Positions 4,927 to 5,462 of a stretch of 5,462 nucleotides of DNA are shown one piece after another. This stretch comes from Bacteroidota bacterium (GTDB lineage: Bacteria; Bacteroidota; Bacteroidia; Flavobacteriales; Flavobacteriaceae), in assembly GCA_023437485.1 (NCBI GenBank), contig JAEZGB010000028.1:1-5462 (forward strand), written 5' to 3'. Below the pieces are notes generated by a model. The model had not been told where the DNA came from, did not search any database, and was given only the letters and a program-made list of their open reading frames with translations. A program made the translations under genes and the position numbers. Every line of letters begins with the position of its first letter. Position 1 is the first letter of the stretch.

Positions 4927-5462
4927 ATGAAATTCATCTTTGACAATACTTTTGAAGGACTGCTGACTGCGATTTTCGAGGTTTATGAACATCGGGATGC
5001 CAATGCCGAACTGATTGCCAGTCACCGTTACCAACCCGGGCTTTTGGACGATGCCGTGGAGGTAGTGGCAAGCGAAGAGAAGGCAAAGCGCGTATGGGAC
5101 GGGCTTAAAAAGAAAATTGGGCGCGACTGGCAATCGCGGTTTTACAATACGTTTTTATCGGAATTGCCTGAGAGCCCGCAGCACCTCCTGAATTTTGCGC
5201 GTTATGTTTTTGGCAATCCCAAGGGCGCCGAGAACAATTACGGCCACCCGGATGTGATCGCAATTTCAAAGATCGACAAGAGCGTGAACCGCGAACGACA
5301 CCGGATGAAGGCGTTTATCAGGTTTCAGGAAACGGCCGACGGCATTTTTTACGCCGCCGTGGAACCCGATTTCAACGTGCTTCCGCTGATTGCAGGCTTT
5401 TTCAAGAACCGGTATGCCGACCAACGGTGGATAATCTACGATTTGCGCAGGAAGTACGGACT
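4927..5462 (+). CDS. DUF4130 'probable DNA metabolism' protein, partner of the radical SAM protein (3' end missing)
   Basis: The first 178 codons are visible, and the gene runs off the window; the family is about 250 residues. The protein begins MKFIFDNTFEGLLTAIFEVY, the family start. It has YGHPDVIAISKIDKSVNRER (105-124) continuing into HRMKAFIRFQ (125-134), then AAVEPDFNVLPLIAGFF (143-159) and NRYADQRWIIYD (161-172). These match TIGR03915/DUF4130, which is encoded beside the radical SAM family above. In some bacteria it is fused to a uracil-DNA-glycosylase-like domain (TIGR03914); whether one follows here cannot be seen. From memory, many members have PHF where this one has GFF at 157-159, losing a histidine. 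The ATG at 4927 is chosen by homology; in-frame ATGs at 4903 and 4885 would add 8 or 14 unfamiliar residues. Biochemical activity is unknown; a role in DNA repair or modification is inferred from partners. Confidence 0.9.
   Translation, partial: MKFIFDNTFEGLLTAIFEVYEHRDANAELIASHRYQPGLLDDAVEVVASEEKAKRVWDGLKKKIGRDWQSRFYNTFLSELPESPQHLLNFARYVFGNPKGAENNYGHPDVIAISKIDKSVNRERHRMKAFIRFQETADGIFYAAVEPDFNVLPLIAGFFKNRYADQRWIIYDLRRKYG

Noticed and set aside
4679..4930. 83-codon plus-strand ORF spanning the end of the radical SAM gene and the gap
   Set aside because: It is out of frame with both genes, low in hydrophobic content and rich in R, P, K and C as expected of a random GC-rich frame; no start signals.

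Overview
The window reads as a chromosomal segment of a member of the Bacteroidota, most likely a flavobacterium-like organism. Three things point there. The minus-strand order pdxA, DUF177, rpmF, fabH is the one I know from that group. Several gene starts are preceded by exact TAnnTTTG elements, the -7 box of Bacteroidota promoters, and there are no clear Shine-Dalgarno sequences. A short surface protein ends in a tail resembling the PID-CTERM type of that phylum. No tRNA, rRNA, insertion sequence, phage gene or CRISPR array is visible.

Left part, minus strand (1-2316): pdxA (vitamin B6 synthesis), a DUF177/YceD protein, rpmF (ribosomal protein L32) and the first 97 residues of fabH (fatty acid initiation). 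The cluster is probably not one simple transcript. A good promoter lies between pdxA and DUF177, and a factor-independent terminator lies between rpmF and fabH. pdxA is divergent from ribE (riboflavin synthase), and the 45-base gap holds two back-to-back -7 boxes.

Middle (2317-3569): ribE converges on a gene for a 71-residue proline-rich envelope protein, and both share a bidirectional terminator whose hairpin encodes the end of the small protein. Then come about 380 bases with no firmly supported gene. They hold promoter-like boxes, one hairpin and a possible 33-codon hydrophobic ORF.

Right part, plus strand (3570-5462): a radical SAM protein of the 'putative DNA modification/repair' family, followed by its usual partner, a DUF4130 'probable DNA metabolism' protein that runs off the window. 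The radical SAM protein carries a CX3CX2C cluster motif, a ComEA-like helix-hairpin-helix domain and, as its last five residues, QLSLF, which matches the bacterial sliding-clamp-binding consensus. This pair is the most interesting part of the window: a little-characterised, probably DNA-directed radical SAM system with a sequence-level link to the replication clamp.
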